The position numbers were made by a program, and so were the translations under genes. Source: Actinomadura hibisca NBRC 15177 (GTDB lineage: Bacteria > Actinomycetota > Actinomycetes > Streptosporangiales > Streptosporangiaceae). Taken from it: a DNA stretch of 64,000 nt. Shown piece after piece: positions 31,347 through 40,006 of this stretch (positions are counted from its first letter, which is position 1; each line of letters starts with the position of its first letter). Under the pieces are notes generated by a model. That model ran no database searches. It was given only the letters and a program-made list of their open reading frames with translations, and was not told where the DNA came from. The stretch spans positions 41,284 to 105,283 of the forward strand of contig NZ_BCRO01000054.1 of assembly GCF_001552635.1 (NCBI RefSeq). The letters are read 5' to 3'.

Positions 31347-32366
31347 TCAGGTCCAGTTGCACTTGTGGGTCACCACGGCGACCGGGTTCATGGCGTAGTC
31401 CCAGGACCGGTGGGAGCGCCACGATTCGAGGTCCCAGGTGTCGCCGCCGACGTGGCCGCCCGGCTTCTTGTAGGAGTACCGGGCGTGGCAGGCGAGCTGG
31501 TCGTACAACGACCCGCCCTGGTCGGCGGTCAGGCCCTTGACGTAGGGGACGGCGCTCCAGGCCTGGTTCCACAGGTCGTTGTAGTCGGTGTCGGCGTCGT
31601 TGAACCCGGCGTCGGTCGGCGTCACCTCGACGGAGACGTTGCCGTTGCCCACGTTCCGGTAGACCTTGGTCTTCTTGACCCACCGGGCCGACGACGACGC
31701 CTGGTAGCTCACGCACTCCGAGCCGCAAGGCAGGCCGGAGCCGCCAGGGCTCCAGGTCAGGATCGTCCGGCCGCCGTTGAAGTACTGGCGGACGCCGCCC
31801 TCGTCGGGGGCGCGCTGCTCGTCGGTGACCGGGTAGCCGAACTGGCCGCCCTCCCAGCCGTACTGGCCCCACAGCTCACCGATCCGTCCCCAGATCGGAT
31901 GCGCGCCGCTGGACTGGGTGGGGTGCCAGTAGACGGTGCCGCCCTCGAACTGCTGGCGCTTGCCCTGCCCGTCGGAGTTGGTCAGCTCGTCGCCGACGGG
32001 AAAGCCGAGCTGGCCTTCCTCCCAGCGCAGCGAGCCCCACTTGTCGCGGATCACGCCCCAGACGGGGTGCGCGCCGCGCGCCTCGGTCCAGTAGATCGCG
32101 CCGCCCTCGAAGGTGGTGAACTTGCCACGGCCGTTCGGCGTGGTCAGCTCCTCGGAGGTCGGGCAGCGCAGCGGCGAGTTCTGCCGCCCCATGTTGTTGT
32201 ACTTGTCCAGGATCTGGCCGCGGACCCAGTGGCCGCAGATCAGCTCGTCGGCCGACGCGGGGACCGCCTGGACGGTCAGCCCGGCCAGCACGGCGGCGAG
32301 CACGGCCGCGCCTCTGGCCAGAACGGCGCTGCGGCGTCTTGCTCGGTTCGGCGTTGACACGTTCAC
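31347..32366 (-). CDS. Secreted LGFP-repeat protein with DUF2599 C-terminus
   Basis: A 339-residue exported protein. A signal peptide (about 1-39: RARRRSAVLARG then a hydrophobic core and PASA) precedes three LGFP-type repeats (PLRCPTSEE, LGFPVGDELT, FGYPVTDEQR), which in other actinomycetes anchor proteins to the cell wall. The C-terminal 130 residues (VSYQASSSARWV to VVTHKCNWT) match DUF2599, with six or so Cys likely forming disulfides. The GTG at 32366 follows GAGGAAGAGGG. It is convergent with the peptide operon. A link to the peptide (wall-bound target or immunity) is speculative. Confidence 0.82.
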   Translation of the reverse strand: MNVSTPNRARRRSAVLARGAAVLAAVLAGLTVQAVPASADELICGHWVRGQILDKYNNMGRQNSPLRCPTSEELTTPNGRGKFTTFEGGAIYWTEARGAHPVWGVIRDKWGSLRWEEGQLGFPVGDELTNSDGQGKRQQFEGGTVYWHPTQSSGAHPIWGRIGELWGQYGWEGGQFGYPVTDEQRAPDEGGVRQYFNGGRTILTWSPGGSGLPCGSECVSYQASSSARWVKKTKVYRNVGNGNVSVEVTPTDAGFNDADTDYNDLWNQAWSAVPYVKGLTADQGGSLYDQLACHARYSYKKPGGHVGGDTWDLESWRSHRSWDYAMNPVAVVTHKCNWT

Positions 32367-32521
32367 ATCCCTCTTCCTCGTGGCGGGTTGGCCGAAGGGA
32401 AACGTTCGTCAAGATCAGCCGTTGGTGAGGCTAGGTCAGAGGAACAGGAACGTCTATGTGACGATGCTCTTACCGGCGACCCGGGTAGGAGCGCCCGAGA
32501 TCGGGCATGGCCGCCCCCTTG

Positions 32522-32539
32522 CCCTCGTCCGGACGAGGG
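32522..32539 (-). terminator. Palindrome downstream of the DUF4328 gene
   Basis: Perfect 18-base palindrome CCCTCGTCCGGACGAGGG, 13 bases past the leftward gene's stop; flanking C and G runs could extend the stem. Probable terminator. Confidence 0.5.
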
Positions 32540-32552
32540 GGCACCCGGACGC

Positions 32553-33251
32553 TTACGCCAGAAGGGATGACAGCCGCCGGGCCCGCGCCTGCTGGAACCC
32601 GTAGATCTTCCAGACGACCACGGCCGCCAGCACCACGGGGAAGGCGCCGGTGGCGGCGACGAACACCCTGTTCTCCGCGTAGTCGCGGAGGGCGGCGAGG
32701 CTTTGCCCGGCGTCGGCGGCGTCCATGAACCGCGCCACCAGGACGTACAGCAGCCAGCTGATCCACCAGAGGCCGACCAGCAGCGACTTGCCGGTCCGGT
32801 CGCGTCCGGGTTTGCCCGCCAGCCAGACGTCCTCGACCACCTGCTTGGGCACCCACAGGTTCAGGACCGGGACGAGCCAGCCGAGGACCAGCCAGGGCCT
32901 GCCCCACCGCTGCTCGTGGTCGTCGGCCGCGATGGTGTGCACCCGGAACAGCCAGGCGACCATGGCGACCCACACCAGGACGGTCAGCCCGATTTCCAGC
33001 CGGTCCAGGAGCCCCAGGGTGTCGTAGAGGCGCAGGGCCTTCGCAATGTCCGTCCGGTCGGGGGCGGCCTCCGTACCGAGCGCGCCGCCCAGGAGCCACG
33101 CCGTCACCCCCTCCGCCAGCACGACCAGGGACCAGGCCGCCAGGGCGACCGAGACGATGACGCTCGGGACCAGCGCCGACCTCACCGGCCGCGGGATCGG
33201 GGCCGCCGGGATGGGATCGCCTGCCGGGGCGTCCGGGAACGTCGCGGTCAC
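32553..33251 (-). CDS. DUF4328 membrane protein
   Basis: A 232-residue protein with about five hydrophobic helices (near 25-47, 78-98, 118-133, 155-172 and 193-213) and the DUF4328 landmarks WLVPVLNLWVPKQVVEDVW and LLVGLWWISWLL. Function of the family is unknown. GAGG lies seven bases before the GTG at 33251. The open frame continues upstream to 33347, but that extension is encoded by the repeat element at 33268-33352 and is unlikely to be translated. Confidence 0.75.
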   Translation of the reverse strand: MTATFPDAPAGDPIPAAPIPRPVRSALVPSVIVSVALAAWSLVVLAEGVTAWLLGGALGTEAAPDRTDIAKALRLYDTLGLLDRLEIGLTVLVWVAMVAWLFRVHTIAADDHEQRWGRPWLVLGWLVPVLNLWVPKQVVEDVWLAGKPGRDRTGKSLLVGLWWISWLLYVLVARFMDAADAGQSLAALRDYAENRVFVAATGAFPVVLAAVVVWKIYGFQQARARRLSSLLA

Positions 33252-33267
33252 GTGCTCGCCTCTCGAA

Positions 33268-33352
33268 TTCGTGAAGGCCCTTCCGCAAAGGCTTTTGCAA
33301 AGGGTTTTCTGTAAAGAACCTTCGGAAGTGTAGGGCAGATCGCGCACCGTTT
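33268..33352. repeat. Palindrome-rich repeat element, copy 1
   Basis: Contains GAAGGCCCTTC-like and TTTGCAAAG palindromic cores followed by TTCGGAAGTGTAGG and CAGATCGCGCACCG. A diverged second copy is at 33577-33680 in the same orientation, with the same order of cores and the same tail. It lies directly upstream of the DUF4328 gene and could carry its operator. Confidence 0.6.
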
Positions 33353-33453
33353 CGGGCGGGGGTCGGCTTACCTTCGGGACGCCGTACCGTGCCGGGTGGG
33401 GCGGGGGGCGAAGTGTGGCGAACGCCCTTTCTGCGGCGGGGGCGGGCGTCGAG

Positions 33454-33795
33454 AGTGGTGCGCCGCGCCATCGCCGTCATCGCCCAGGACCACACGCACT
33501 GGCCGATGACCGCCGCCGACAACATCGCGATGGGCGACGAACACTCTCGAAGTCGTCGGGCTTCCGCTGAGTCCTTCTATGAAGGGCCTTCCACAACGCC
33601 CTTTGCGAAGGCTCTTTGCAAAGGGCGTTATGCAATGAGCTTTCGGAAGTATGTAGCAGATCGCGCATCGCTTCGGGCGTCACTCACCGCCTCGCCAGCG
33701 TCCGGCACGCCGACCGCACCGAGTTGTACGCGCTTCAGGCGTCGGCCTACCACGGTGCCGCGGAGGCGCCGGAAGAAGTCTCGAACCAGACGTAA
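33454..33795 (+). pseudogene. Decayed ABC transporter ATPase with repeat element inside
   Basis: Two separated pieces of one ATPase can be read. First, around 33454-33540, IAVIAQDHTHWPMTAADNIA is the Q-loop region. Then, from about 33680 to the stop at 33795, VTHRLASVRHADR is the His-switch, joined to ELYALQASAYHG, the typical C-terminus of such exporters. The signature, Walker B and D-loop between them are replaced by about 140 bases containing repeat copy 2. The membrane domain and Walker A are absent. A dead relic. Confidence 0.65.
33577..33680. repeat. Palindrome-rich repeat element, copy 2
   Basis: Diverged copy of 33268-33352: GAAGGGCCTTC, CTTTGCAAAGGGCG and the tail TTCGGAAGTATGTAG then CAGATCGCGCATCG are shared. 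It sits inside the decayed ABC transporter gene. Confidence 0.6.
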
Positions 33796-33857
33796 ACCTT
33801 CTTCACCTACGTTCGTCTCTGAACGTGACGTACCACCAGACAGCAGAGGTCTTCGCC

Positions 33858-34364
33858 GTGCCGCTCGCTGGTTCCGACGACGGCGCGTACGAGGAACTGT
33901 TCACCGCCCACTTCTGGGGCCTGGTCCGGCTCGCCGCGCTCCTCGGCGCCGACGACGCCGAGGACGTGGTCCAAGAGGCGTTCGTCCGGCTGCACCGCAG
34001 GCGGCGGACGTTGCGCGACCAGAACGCCGCGCTCGCCTACCTGCGGTCCAGCGTCTGCAACGCCTGCCGCAGCAGGGTGCGGCACCTGCGCATGGCGCGG
34101 CGCAGGCACGCCCAGCTCGCGCCGCCGGGCGAGGTCGGCTCCGCCGAGCAGCACGTCGTGCTGGACGAGGACGTCCGCGCCCTGCTGGCGGCGGTCGCGG
34201 GGCTTCCCCGCAGGCAGCGCGAGGTGCTCGTGCTGCGCTACTGGCTCGACCTCAGCGAGCGCGACACCGCCGCGACGCTCGGCATCGCCCTCGGCACCGT
34301 CAAGGCCCACGCCGCCCGCGCCATCGCCGCCCTCGGCACGCGGCTGAAGGAGGACACCGAATGA
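33858..34364 (+). CDS. ECF RNA polymerase sigma factor, SigE family
   Basis: A 168-residue sigma factor with region 2 (YEELFTAHFWGLVRLAALLG and DAEDVVQEAFVRLHRR) and region 4 (LPRRQREVLVLRYWLDLSER then TAATLGIALGTVKAHAARA). The actinobacterial SigE/SigM-like families of this length regulate envelope stress. I choose the GTG at 33858 because AGAGG stands eight bases before it; a GTG at 33825 would add 11 residues. The stop overlaps the next ATG (ATGA), coupling it to a membrane protein that is the likely anti-sigma or partner. Confidence 0.88.
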   Translation: MPLAGSDDGAYEELFTAHFWGLVRLAALLGADDAEDVVQEAFVRLHRRRRTLRDQNAALAYLRSSVCNACRSRVRHLRMARRRHAQLAPPGEVGSAEQHVVLDEDVRALLAAVAGLPRRQREVLVLRYWLDLSERDTAATLGIALGTVKAHAARAIAALGTRLKEDTE

Positions 34365-35515
34365 ACGGCATCGAGGAACGGCTCAAGGCGGCCTTCGACG
34401 CGCGGTCGGAGGCGGTCCGGCCGCGTCCCGGCGTCCGCGCCGACAACGCCCGCAGGCTCCGGCGCGCGAAGGCCAGGCGCGCGATGGTCGTCCCCGCCGT
34501 CGCGGTGGCCGCCGCGGCGGCCGTCGCCCTCCCCTTCACGCTGCTGAAGACCGGGGACGCTCCGCGCGGGACGCTGTCCACCCGGAGCGAACCGCCTCTG
34601 GTGTACGAGTCGCTCGCTTCCCCGCTGGGCCCGGTGGACAGGGCGTCGGTCGTCTCGATCCCGGAGCGCCTGCCCGGCGGGACCGCCTTCCGGCCCGAGG
34701 CGCTCGGCCCGGACGGCACGGTGCTCGGCCGCTCCCCCGACGCGCGGGTCTGGCAGGTCGGGCCGCGCGGCGGGACGCCCCGGTCGCTCGGCGTGCGCGC
34801 GGACGGCGGCCTCACCGCCGGCCCCGGCTTCGTCACCTGGATCCGGCAGGGCGGCTGGGACCTCACCTGCCGCAGCGCCGACGGCCGCACGCAGATCGTC
34901 AGTCCCCAGGGCGCCACGGCCGCCCTCCCCGTCCTCACCGACGGCGGGACGATCGTCGCCGGCGACCCCATGGAGCAGCCGTTCGCCGCCCGGGGCTGCG
35001 CCACGGGCAGGCTCCTCTCCGGGCACGGCAAGCCGGCGTTCGGCACGGCCAAGGCGTTCGCCCACCCGACCGCGTTCGTGGTCGAACCGTCCAACGACCG
35101 CGTCCTGCGCGAGGTGGACGTCACCACCGACGGCATCGTCCGCGAGCACCCGCTGCCCGCCGGGGTCCGGGTCCAGACGATGGGCCGGCCGGCGCAGAAG
35201 TGGGTGGCGGCCGCCAACGACCGGTACTTCGCCTGGGCCGTCGGCGGCGTCCTGCGGCTCGCCGACCGCACCGACTGGAAGCGGGTGGTCGCGCCGTTCG
35301 GCGAGCGGCCCTTCAAGCCCGTCCGGGACGACGCCGTGCGGCTCACCATGGGCGACCACCTGATCATCCTCGCCACGACCACCGGCGACCGCGCCTCCCT
35401 GATCTACGACACGCGCTCCGGGAGCGCCAACGTCTGGCAGGGCGAGGCCCTCGCGGCCGGGAACCGGGTGCTGTGGCGCGTGAAGGACCACTACCTGACG
35501 GCCCGGGTTCGATGA
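34361..35515 (+). CDS. Single-pass membrane protein, putative sigma-factor partner
   Basis: A 384-residue protein. A short cytoplasmic segment with an Arg-rich stretch (about 1-40) precedes one membrane helix (about 41-62). A long exterior part then has a repetitive beta pattern (VLGRSPDARVWQVGP, WDLTCRSADGRTQIV, VLREVDVTTDGIV, LRLADRTDW), suggesting a beta-propeller. No zinc-finger anti-sigma motif (HxxxCxxC) is seen, so an anti-sigma role is only inferred from the overlap with the sigma gene. The stop overlaps the following small gene by four bases. Confidence 0.75.
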   Translation: MNGIEERLKAAFDARSEAVRPRPGVRADNARRLRRAKARRAMVVPAVAVAAAAAVALPFTLLKTGDAPRGTLSTRSEPPLVYESLASPLGPVDRASVVSIPERLPGGTAFRPEALGPDGTVLGRSPDARVWQVGPRGGTPRSLGVRADGGLTAGPGFVTWIRQGGWDLTCRSADGRTQIVSPQGATAALPVLTDGGTIVAGDPMEQPFAARGCATGRLLSGHGKPAFGTAKAFAHPTAFVVEPSNDRVLREVDVTTDGIVREHPLPAGVRVQTMGRPAQKWVAAANDRYFAWAVGGVLRLADRTDWKRVVAPFGERPFKPVRDDAVRLTMGDHLIILATTTGDRASLIYDTRSGSANVWQGEALAAGNRVLWRVKDHYLTARVR

Positions 35516-35826
35516 GCACGACGGAGGGAAGGCCCGTGAGCGGCCCCTACCAGCACCAGGACGACGCCTTCACCGAGGTCCGCGACATCTACGCCGGGTG
35601 GTCCAAGCGCGGCGTCCTGCGGGCGCGGACCTACGACCTGCTCCGGCGGGCCTGTGCCGACCACGGCGTCGAGCTGGGCGACTACGACCGGCACGTGCTG
35701 CGCTGGCTGGCCCGCCAGCCGCCCGAGACCGCGCAGGTCGTCGCCGGTCTCGTCGCCCGCGCCGCCGCCGCGTCCGCCGGTCAGGCCGTCAGTTCCGCCA
35801 CGCCCGGGAGCGGCAGGCCCACGTAG
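35512..35826 (+). CDS. Small protein of unknown function
   Basis: A 104-residue soluble protein, third in the sigma-factor operon (ATGA overlap with the previous gene). It is mostly helical and charged (TEVRDIYAGWSKRGVLRART, DYDRHVLRWLARQPPET). I do not recognise the family. The last 46 bases overlap the end of the convergent pobA gene. Confidence 0.6.
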   Translation: MSTTEGRPVSGPYQHQDDAFTEVRDIYAGWSKRGVLRARTYDLLRRACADHGVELGDYDRHVLRWLARQPPETAQVVAGLVARAAAASAGQAVSSATPGSGRPT

Positions 35827-36983
35827 TTCTCCGCCAGCGACGCCGCCGCCGCCTCGGAGCGGGCCGTGTAGTGGAGCTGCGCCAGTTGCAGCTTCAGCTC
35901 GAACGGATCCTGCTCCGGGGCGACGTGCAGCATCGACGTCATGAAGTACGAGAACTGCTCGGCGCGCCATACCCGGTTCAGGGCGTCGGCGGAGTAGCCG
36001 TCGAGGCCGGTCTCGTCGCCGTCGCGGTACCAGCGCAGCAGGGCCGAGGCCAGCAGCGTCACGTCGGCCGCCGCCAGGTTCAGGCCCTTGGCGCCGGTCG
36101 GCGGGACGATGTGCGCGGCGTCGCCCGCCAGGAACAGGCGGCCGTGCCGCATCGGCTCGGTGACGAAGCTGCGCATCGGGGTGACGCCGCGGTCGGTGAT
36201 CGGGCCGGTGTCCAGCTTCCAGCCGCCGTCGATCGCGAAGCGGGTGGCCAGCTCGTCCCAGATGCGGGCGTCCGACCAGTTCGCCAGGTCCTCGTCCGGC
36301 GGGACCTGGAGGTAGAGGCGGCTGATCTCGGGGGTGCGCATGCTGTGCAGCGCGAAGCCGTTGGGGTGGTGGGCGTAGATCAGCTCGTCGCAGGAGGGCG
36401 CGACGTCGGCCAGGATGCCCAGCCACGAGTACGGGTAGACGCGCTCGAAGGTGCGCGCGTTCGGCAGGGCGCGGCGGCCGATGCCGTGGAAGCCGTCGCA
36501 CGCCGCCACGACGTCGCAGGTCAGCACGTGCTCGCGGCCTCCGTGCCGGTAGCGGACCTGCGGCGCGTCGGTGTCGATGCCGGTGACGTCCAGCGCCTCG
36601 GCCTCGAACACCAGGGGCGCGCCGGTCTCCAGCCGCAGGGCGATCAGGTCCTTGACGACCTCGGTCTGCGCGTAGACGGTCACCGAGCGGCCGCCGGTCA
36701 GCGACGGGAAGTCGATGCGGTGGCCCTCGCCGTCGAAGCGCAGCTCGATGCCGTCGTGGCGCAACCCCCGCCGGTCCAGGCGCTCGCCCGCGCCGCTGGC
36801 CCGCAGCACGTCCACGGTGCCCTGCTCCAGGATGCCCGCGCGCTGGCGGCGCTCGACGTAGGCGCGGCCGCGGCTCTCCAACACGACGGTGTCGATGCCG
36901 CGCCGCTGGAGCAGGTGGCCGAGCAGCAGCCCGGCGGGCCCGGCTCCGATGATCGCGACCTGGGTGCGGTGGGGGGTGGCCAT
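35781..36983 (-). CDS. pobA: 4-hydroxybenzoate 3-monooxygenase
   Basis: A 400-residue FAD enzyme that hydroxylates 4-hydroxybenzoate to protocatechuate using NAD(P)H and O2, feeding the pathway encoded upstream. Motifs: FAD-binding GAGPAGLLLG at about 13-22, AACDGFHGIGR in the middle (the DG motif for FAD/NAD(P)H), and GDAAHIVPPTGAKGLN, which contacts FAD ribityl. Length matches the family (about 394). The ATG at 36983 has GAGGA before it and is nine bases from the pcaDC stop, so it is last in the pca operon. Confidence 0.92.
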   Translation of the reverse strand: MATPHRTQVAIIGAGPAGLLLGHLLQRRGIDTVVLESRGRAYVERRQRAGILEQGTVDVLRASGAGERLDRRGLRHDGIELRFDGEGHRIDFPSLTGGRSVTVYAQTEVVKDLIALRLETGAPLVFEAEALDVTGIDTDAPQVRYRHGGREHVLTCDVVAACDGFHGIGRRALPNARTFERVYPYSWLGILADVAPSCDELIYAHHPNGFALHSMRTPEISRLYLQVPPDEDLANWSDARIWDELATRFAIDGGWKLDTGPITDRGVTPMRSFVTEPMRHGRLFLAGDAAHIVPPTGAKGLNLAAADVTLLASALLRWYRDGDETGLDGYSADALNRVWRAEQFSYFMTSMLHVAPEQDPFELKLQLAQLHYTARSEAAAASLAENYVGLPLPGVAELTA

Positions 36984-36991
36984 GGGGTTCC

Positions 36992-38086
36992 TCACTCCTG
37001 TTCGGACAGGACGCGCTGGGCGATGGCGAAGGCGGTGTTGGCCGCGGGGACGCCGCAGTACACGGCGGTCTGGAGGAGCACTTCCTTGATCTCCTCGACG
37101 GTCAGGCCGTTGTTGCGGGCGGCGCGCACGTGCATGGCCAGCTCGTCGTGGTGGCCGTGCGCGACCAGCGCGGTCAGGGTGATACAGCTCCGGGTGCGGC
37201 GGTCCAGGCCGGGGCGGGTCCAGATCTCGCCCCAGGCGTAGCGGGTGATGAAGTCCTGGAAGTCGGCGGTGAAGTCGGTGGCGCGGGCGGTGGCCCGGTC
37301 CACGTGCTCGTCGCCCAGGACCGCGCGCCGCACCTTCATTCCGGCGGAGGCGGTCTCGCCCAGGTGGTCGGCCAGCGCGGCGGTGACGGCCTCGGGCCGG
37401 TCGATCGGCGCGAGGTGCCCGGCGCGCGGGATCTCGACGAGGGTCGCGTCGGCGATGCCGTCGGCCAGCTCGCGGGCGTGCGGGGGCGGGGTCGCCGGGT
37501 CGGCGCGGCCCGCGATCACCAGCGTGGGGGCGGTGATCCGGTCGAGGTAGGGGCGCAGGTCGTAGGCGGCCAGCGCCTCGCAGCACGCGGCGTAGGAGGC
37601 GGGGTCGACGGTGGCCAGGCCGTCCACCAGCTCCTTGTCGGCCGGGCCCGCGAACCAGCGGGCGGGCGACGACTCCACCAGCGGCCCCATGCCCCGCTCG
37701 CGCACCAGCGCGGCCCGCTCGGTCCAGCCCTCGGGCGGGCCGAACCTCGCCGACGTGCACACCAGCGCGAGCGACGCCACGCGGCCGGGGTGCTCGGCGG
37801 CCAGGGTCGCGCCGATCGCGCCGCCGATGGAGACCCCGGCGTAGTGGAAGGCGTCCCAGCCCTGCGCGTCGGCGAGGGCGAGGACCTGCTCGCCCAACGA
37901 GCCGATCGTCATGCCTTCGGCGGGGGTTGAGCCGCCGTGGCCGGGCAGGTCGAAGCGCAGGACGCGGTAGCGGCGGGCCAGCACCTTCATCTGGTGCTTC
38001 CAGACCTCGGTGGAGGTGCCGAGGGACGGTCCGAGGATCAGCGGCGTGCCGTGCGTGGGACCGTCGAGACGGTAGTGCAGGGTCAT
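36992..38086 (-). CDS. pcaDC: Fused 3-oxoadipate enol-lactonase / 4-carboxymuconolactone decarboxylase
   Basis: A 364-residue fusion. Residues 1-250 are an alpha/beta hydrolase (PcaD) with nucleophile Ser86 in AGVSIGGA, an acid in AGRADPATP and the His in RAGHLAPIDRP. Residues about 252-364 are a carboxymuconolactone decarboxylase (PcaC), with VLGDEHVDRA, DFITRYAWGEIWTRPGLDRR and VYCGVPAAN. Together they convert gamma-carboxymuconolactone to 3-oxoadipate. The same fusion is known in other actinomycetes as pcaL. The ATG overlaps the pcaB stop by four bases. Confidence 0.92.
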   Translation of the reverse strand: MTLHYRLDGPTHGTPLILGPSLGTSTEVWKHQMKVLARRYRVLRFDLPGHGGSTPAEGMTIGSLGEQVLALADAQGWDAFHYAGVSIGGAIGATLAAEHPGRVASLALVCTSARFGPPEGWTERAALVRERGMGPLVESSPARWFAGPADKELVDGLATVDPASYAACCEALAAYDLRPYLDRITAPTLVIAGRADPATPPPHARELADGIADATLVEIPRAGHLAPIDRPEAVTAALADHLGETASAGMKVRRAVLGDEHVDRATARATDFTADFQDFITRYAWGEIWTRPGLDRRTRSCITLTALVAHGHHDELAMHVRAARNNGLTVEEIKEVLLQTAVYCGVPAANTAFAIAQRVLSEQE

Positions 38087-39420
38087 GGGCGGCTTTCGCG
38101 GTCGAGGGCGGCGTCGGTCAGCGCGGGCGCGACGCCCAGATAGGTGGCCGGGTCGGTGTCCACACCGGGTTCGTCGAGGGCGTCGGCGAGCGGGACGCCT
38201 GCGGCGGTGGCGCGGCGGGCGGCGTCGTCCAGCGTGCGGCGGGCCTCGGCGCGGCCGAGCCGGGCGGACAGCTCGATCCCGGCGCGCTCGGAGACGATCA
38301 GGCCGCCGGTCAGGTCGAGGTTGGCGCGCATCCGTTCGGGACGCACCACCAGGTCGGCGGCCAGGGACGCGGCGGCGTCGGCCGCGCCGCCGGTAAGGCG
38401 CAACGCCTCGCGCAGCGGCTGCCATTCGGCGTGCCACGCGCCGGGCGGCCGCTCGTCCTCGGCGGCCAGCGCCGCCAGCAGGACCGAGGCCAGCGCGGGG
38501 AGCTGCCGCGCGGCGGACGCGATCAGCGTCGCGCGGGCGGGGTTGCTCTTGTGCGGCATGGCCGACGAGCCGCCGCCGGATCCCTCCGCGACTTCGCCGA
38601 TCTCGGTGCGCGAGAGCACCAGCACGTCGGCGGCGATCTTGCCGAGCGCGCCGGTGGCGATGGCGAGGGCCGCGCCGAGGTCGGCGACGGGCGTGCGCAG
38701 CACGTGCCAGGGCAGGAGCGGCGCGGCGAGGCCGGTCTCCTCGGCGAACGTGCTGACCAGGCGCGGCAGCGTCTCGTCCGGGTCGAGGCCGTCCTGAGCG
38801 GCGTAGGCCCCGAACGCCGCGAGCGTCCCGGCCGCGCCGCCGAGTTGGGCGGGCAGGGCCAGGGCGTGCAGGCGGTCGTGGCCGTCCAGCACCAGCGAGC
38901 GCCAGCCCGCCGCCTTGAGCCCGAATGTCGTGGGCACCGCCTGCTGGGTCAGCGTGCGGCCCGGCATCGGGGTGGCGCGGTGCTCGGCGGCCAGTTCAGC
39001 GAGGGTGGCGGCCGTGCGGTCCAGGTCGGTGATGATGCGGGCGGTCGCGGTGCGGGCGACCAGCATCAGCGCGGTGTCCAGGATGTCCTGGCTGGTCGCG
39101 CCCCGGTGCACGTACGGGCGGTGCTCGGCGGCGACGCGCTCGGTCAGGTCCGCGACCAACGGGATGACGGGGTTGCCGCCCGAGCGGGCCCGTTCGGCGA
39201 GCCCGCGCAGGTCGAAGTCCCCGGCCGCCGCCTCGGCGACGGCCTCGGCCGCCGCCTCCGGGGCCAGCCCGACCCGGGCCTGCGCCCGCGTCAGGGCCGC
39301 CTCGGCGTCGAGCATCGCCCGCAGGAACGCCGCGTCGCCGGTCGCGGCCTCCACGGCGGTCCCGGCGCGGACCGGGGACAGCAGCCCCAGGTCCGCGCCC
39401 GGGACGTCACGCGAAGTCAA
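38083..39420 (-). CDS. pcaB: 3-carboxy-cis,cis-muconate cycloisomerase
   Basis: A 445-residue member of the fumarase/aspartase superfamily. It has the signature GSSAMPHKSNPA, the YVHRGATSQDILDTA region and TLTQQAVPTTFG. It cyclises 3-carboxymuconate to 4-carboxymuconolactone. The most likely start is TTG at 39420, giving a 14-base overlap with pcaG; a GTG at 39444 is also in frame. It lies between pcaG and pcaDC without gaps. Confidence 0.9.
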   Translation of the reverse strand: MTSRDVPGADLGLLSPVRAGTAVEAATGDAAFLRAMLDAEAALTRAQARVGLAPEAAAEAVAEAAAGDFDLRGLAERARSGGNPVIPLVADLTERVAAEHRPYVHRGATSQDILDTALMLVARTATARIITDLDRTAATLAELAAEHRATPMPGRTLTQQAVPTTFGLKAAGWRSLVLDGHDRLHALALPAQLGGAAGTLAAFGAYAAQDGLDPDETLPRLVSTFAEETGLAAPLLPWHVLRTPVADLGAALAIATGALGKIAADVLVLSRTEIGEVAEGSGGGSSAMPHKSNPARATLIASAARQLPALASVLLAALAAEDERPPGAWHAEWQPLREALRLTGGAADAAASLAADLVVRPERMRANLDLTGGLIVSERAGIELSARLGRAEARRTLDDAARRATAAGVPLADALDEPGVDTDPATYLGVAPALTDAALDRESRP

Positions 39421-40006
39421 GGAACACCGTCTCTTCCCCCGCACCGCCCTGAAGTCGCACGTCGAAGCGGTAGACGCCGGGGCGCTCCTCCCCCGCCAGC
39501 AGCGTCGCGCGGCGCTCGTCGGGCAGCGCGCCCAGCACCGGGTCGGCGGCCAGCGCGGCGGTCTGGTCGGGCAGGTAGATGCGGGTGAACAGGTGGTGCA
39601 TCATGCCGCGCGCGAACACGCAGACCGCGAAGCACGGCGTCACGCCGTCGCGGTGCGCGCCGGGCCGCACCGTCCGCACCGACCAGTGCCCGTCGGCGTC
39701 GGTGGCGGCGCGCGCGAAGCCGGTGAAGTCCAGCCCGGTGCGGCCGATGACCGCGCCGGTCACCGGGTCGCGGCGCAACGAGCCGGGCGCGCCGCGCACC
39801 GAGCCGTCCGGCGCGGCCTGCCAGACCTCCAGCAGCGCGTCGGGGACGGGCGCGCCCGCGCCGTCCAGGACGGTGCCGCGCAGCACGATCGCGCCGGGCT
39901 CGCCGGGCGGCACGATCTCCCCGCCGCCGGGGAACGGCAGCGCGTACCCGTAGAACGGGCCGACGGTCTGCGACGGCGTGGGCTCCGGCGTCGGGCGCTC
40001 GGTCAA
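39407..40006 (-). CDS. pcaG: Protocatechuate 3,4-dioxygenase, alpha subunit
   Basis: A 199-residue intradiol dioxygenase subunit: SQTVGPFYGYALPF at the start, GTVLDGAGAPVPDALLEVWQ, and HHLFTRIYLPDQ near the end. It lacks the full set of iron ligands, as expected for the alpha chain, and needs PcaH. The start is TTG at 40006, overlapping the pcaH stop (TTGA), so the subunits are made in coupled fashion. Confidence 0.92.
   Translation of the reverse strand: MTERPTPEPTPSQTVGPFYGYALPFPGGGEIVPPGEPGAIVLRGTVLDGAGAPVPDALLEVWQAAPDGSVRGAPGSLRRDPVTGAVIGRTGLDFTGFARAATDADGHWSVRTVRPGAHRDGVTPCFAVCVFARGMMHHLFTRIYLPDQTAALAADPVLGALPDERRATLLAGEERPGVYRFDVRLQGGAGEETVFLDFA

Noticed and set aside
33389..35515. A 708-residue open frame over the repeat element and sigma-factor gene
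   Set aside because: It runs through the decayed transporter, then out of frame through the sigma factor; only the part from 34361 is protein-like and has a coupled start.
35598..37241. Long plus-strand frames opposite the pca genes
   Set aside because: They are antisense shadows of pobA and pcaDC, with no ribosome site and repetitive Gly/Val/Arg/Gln content.
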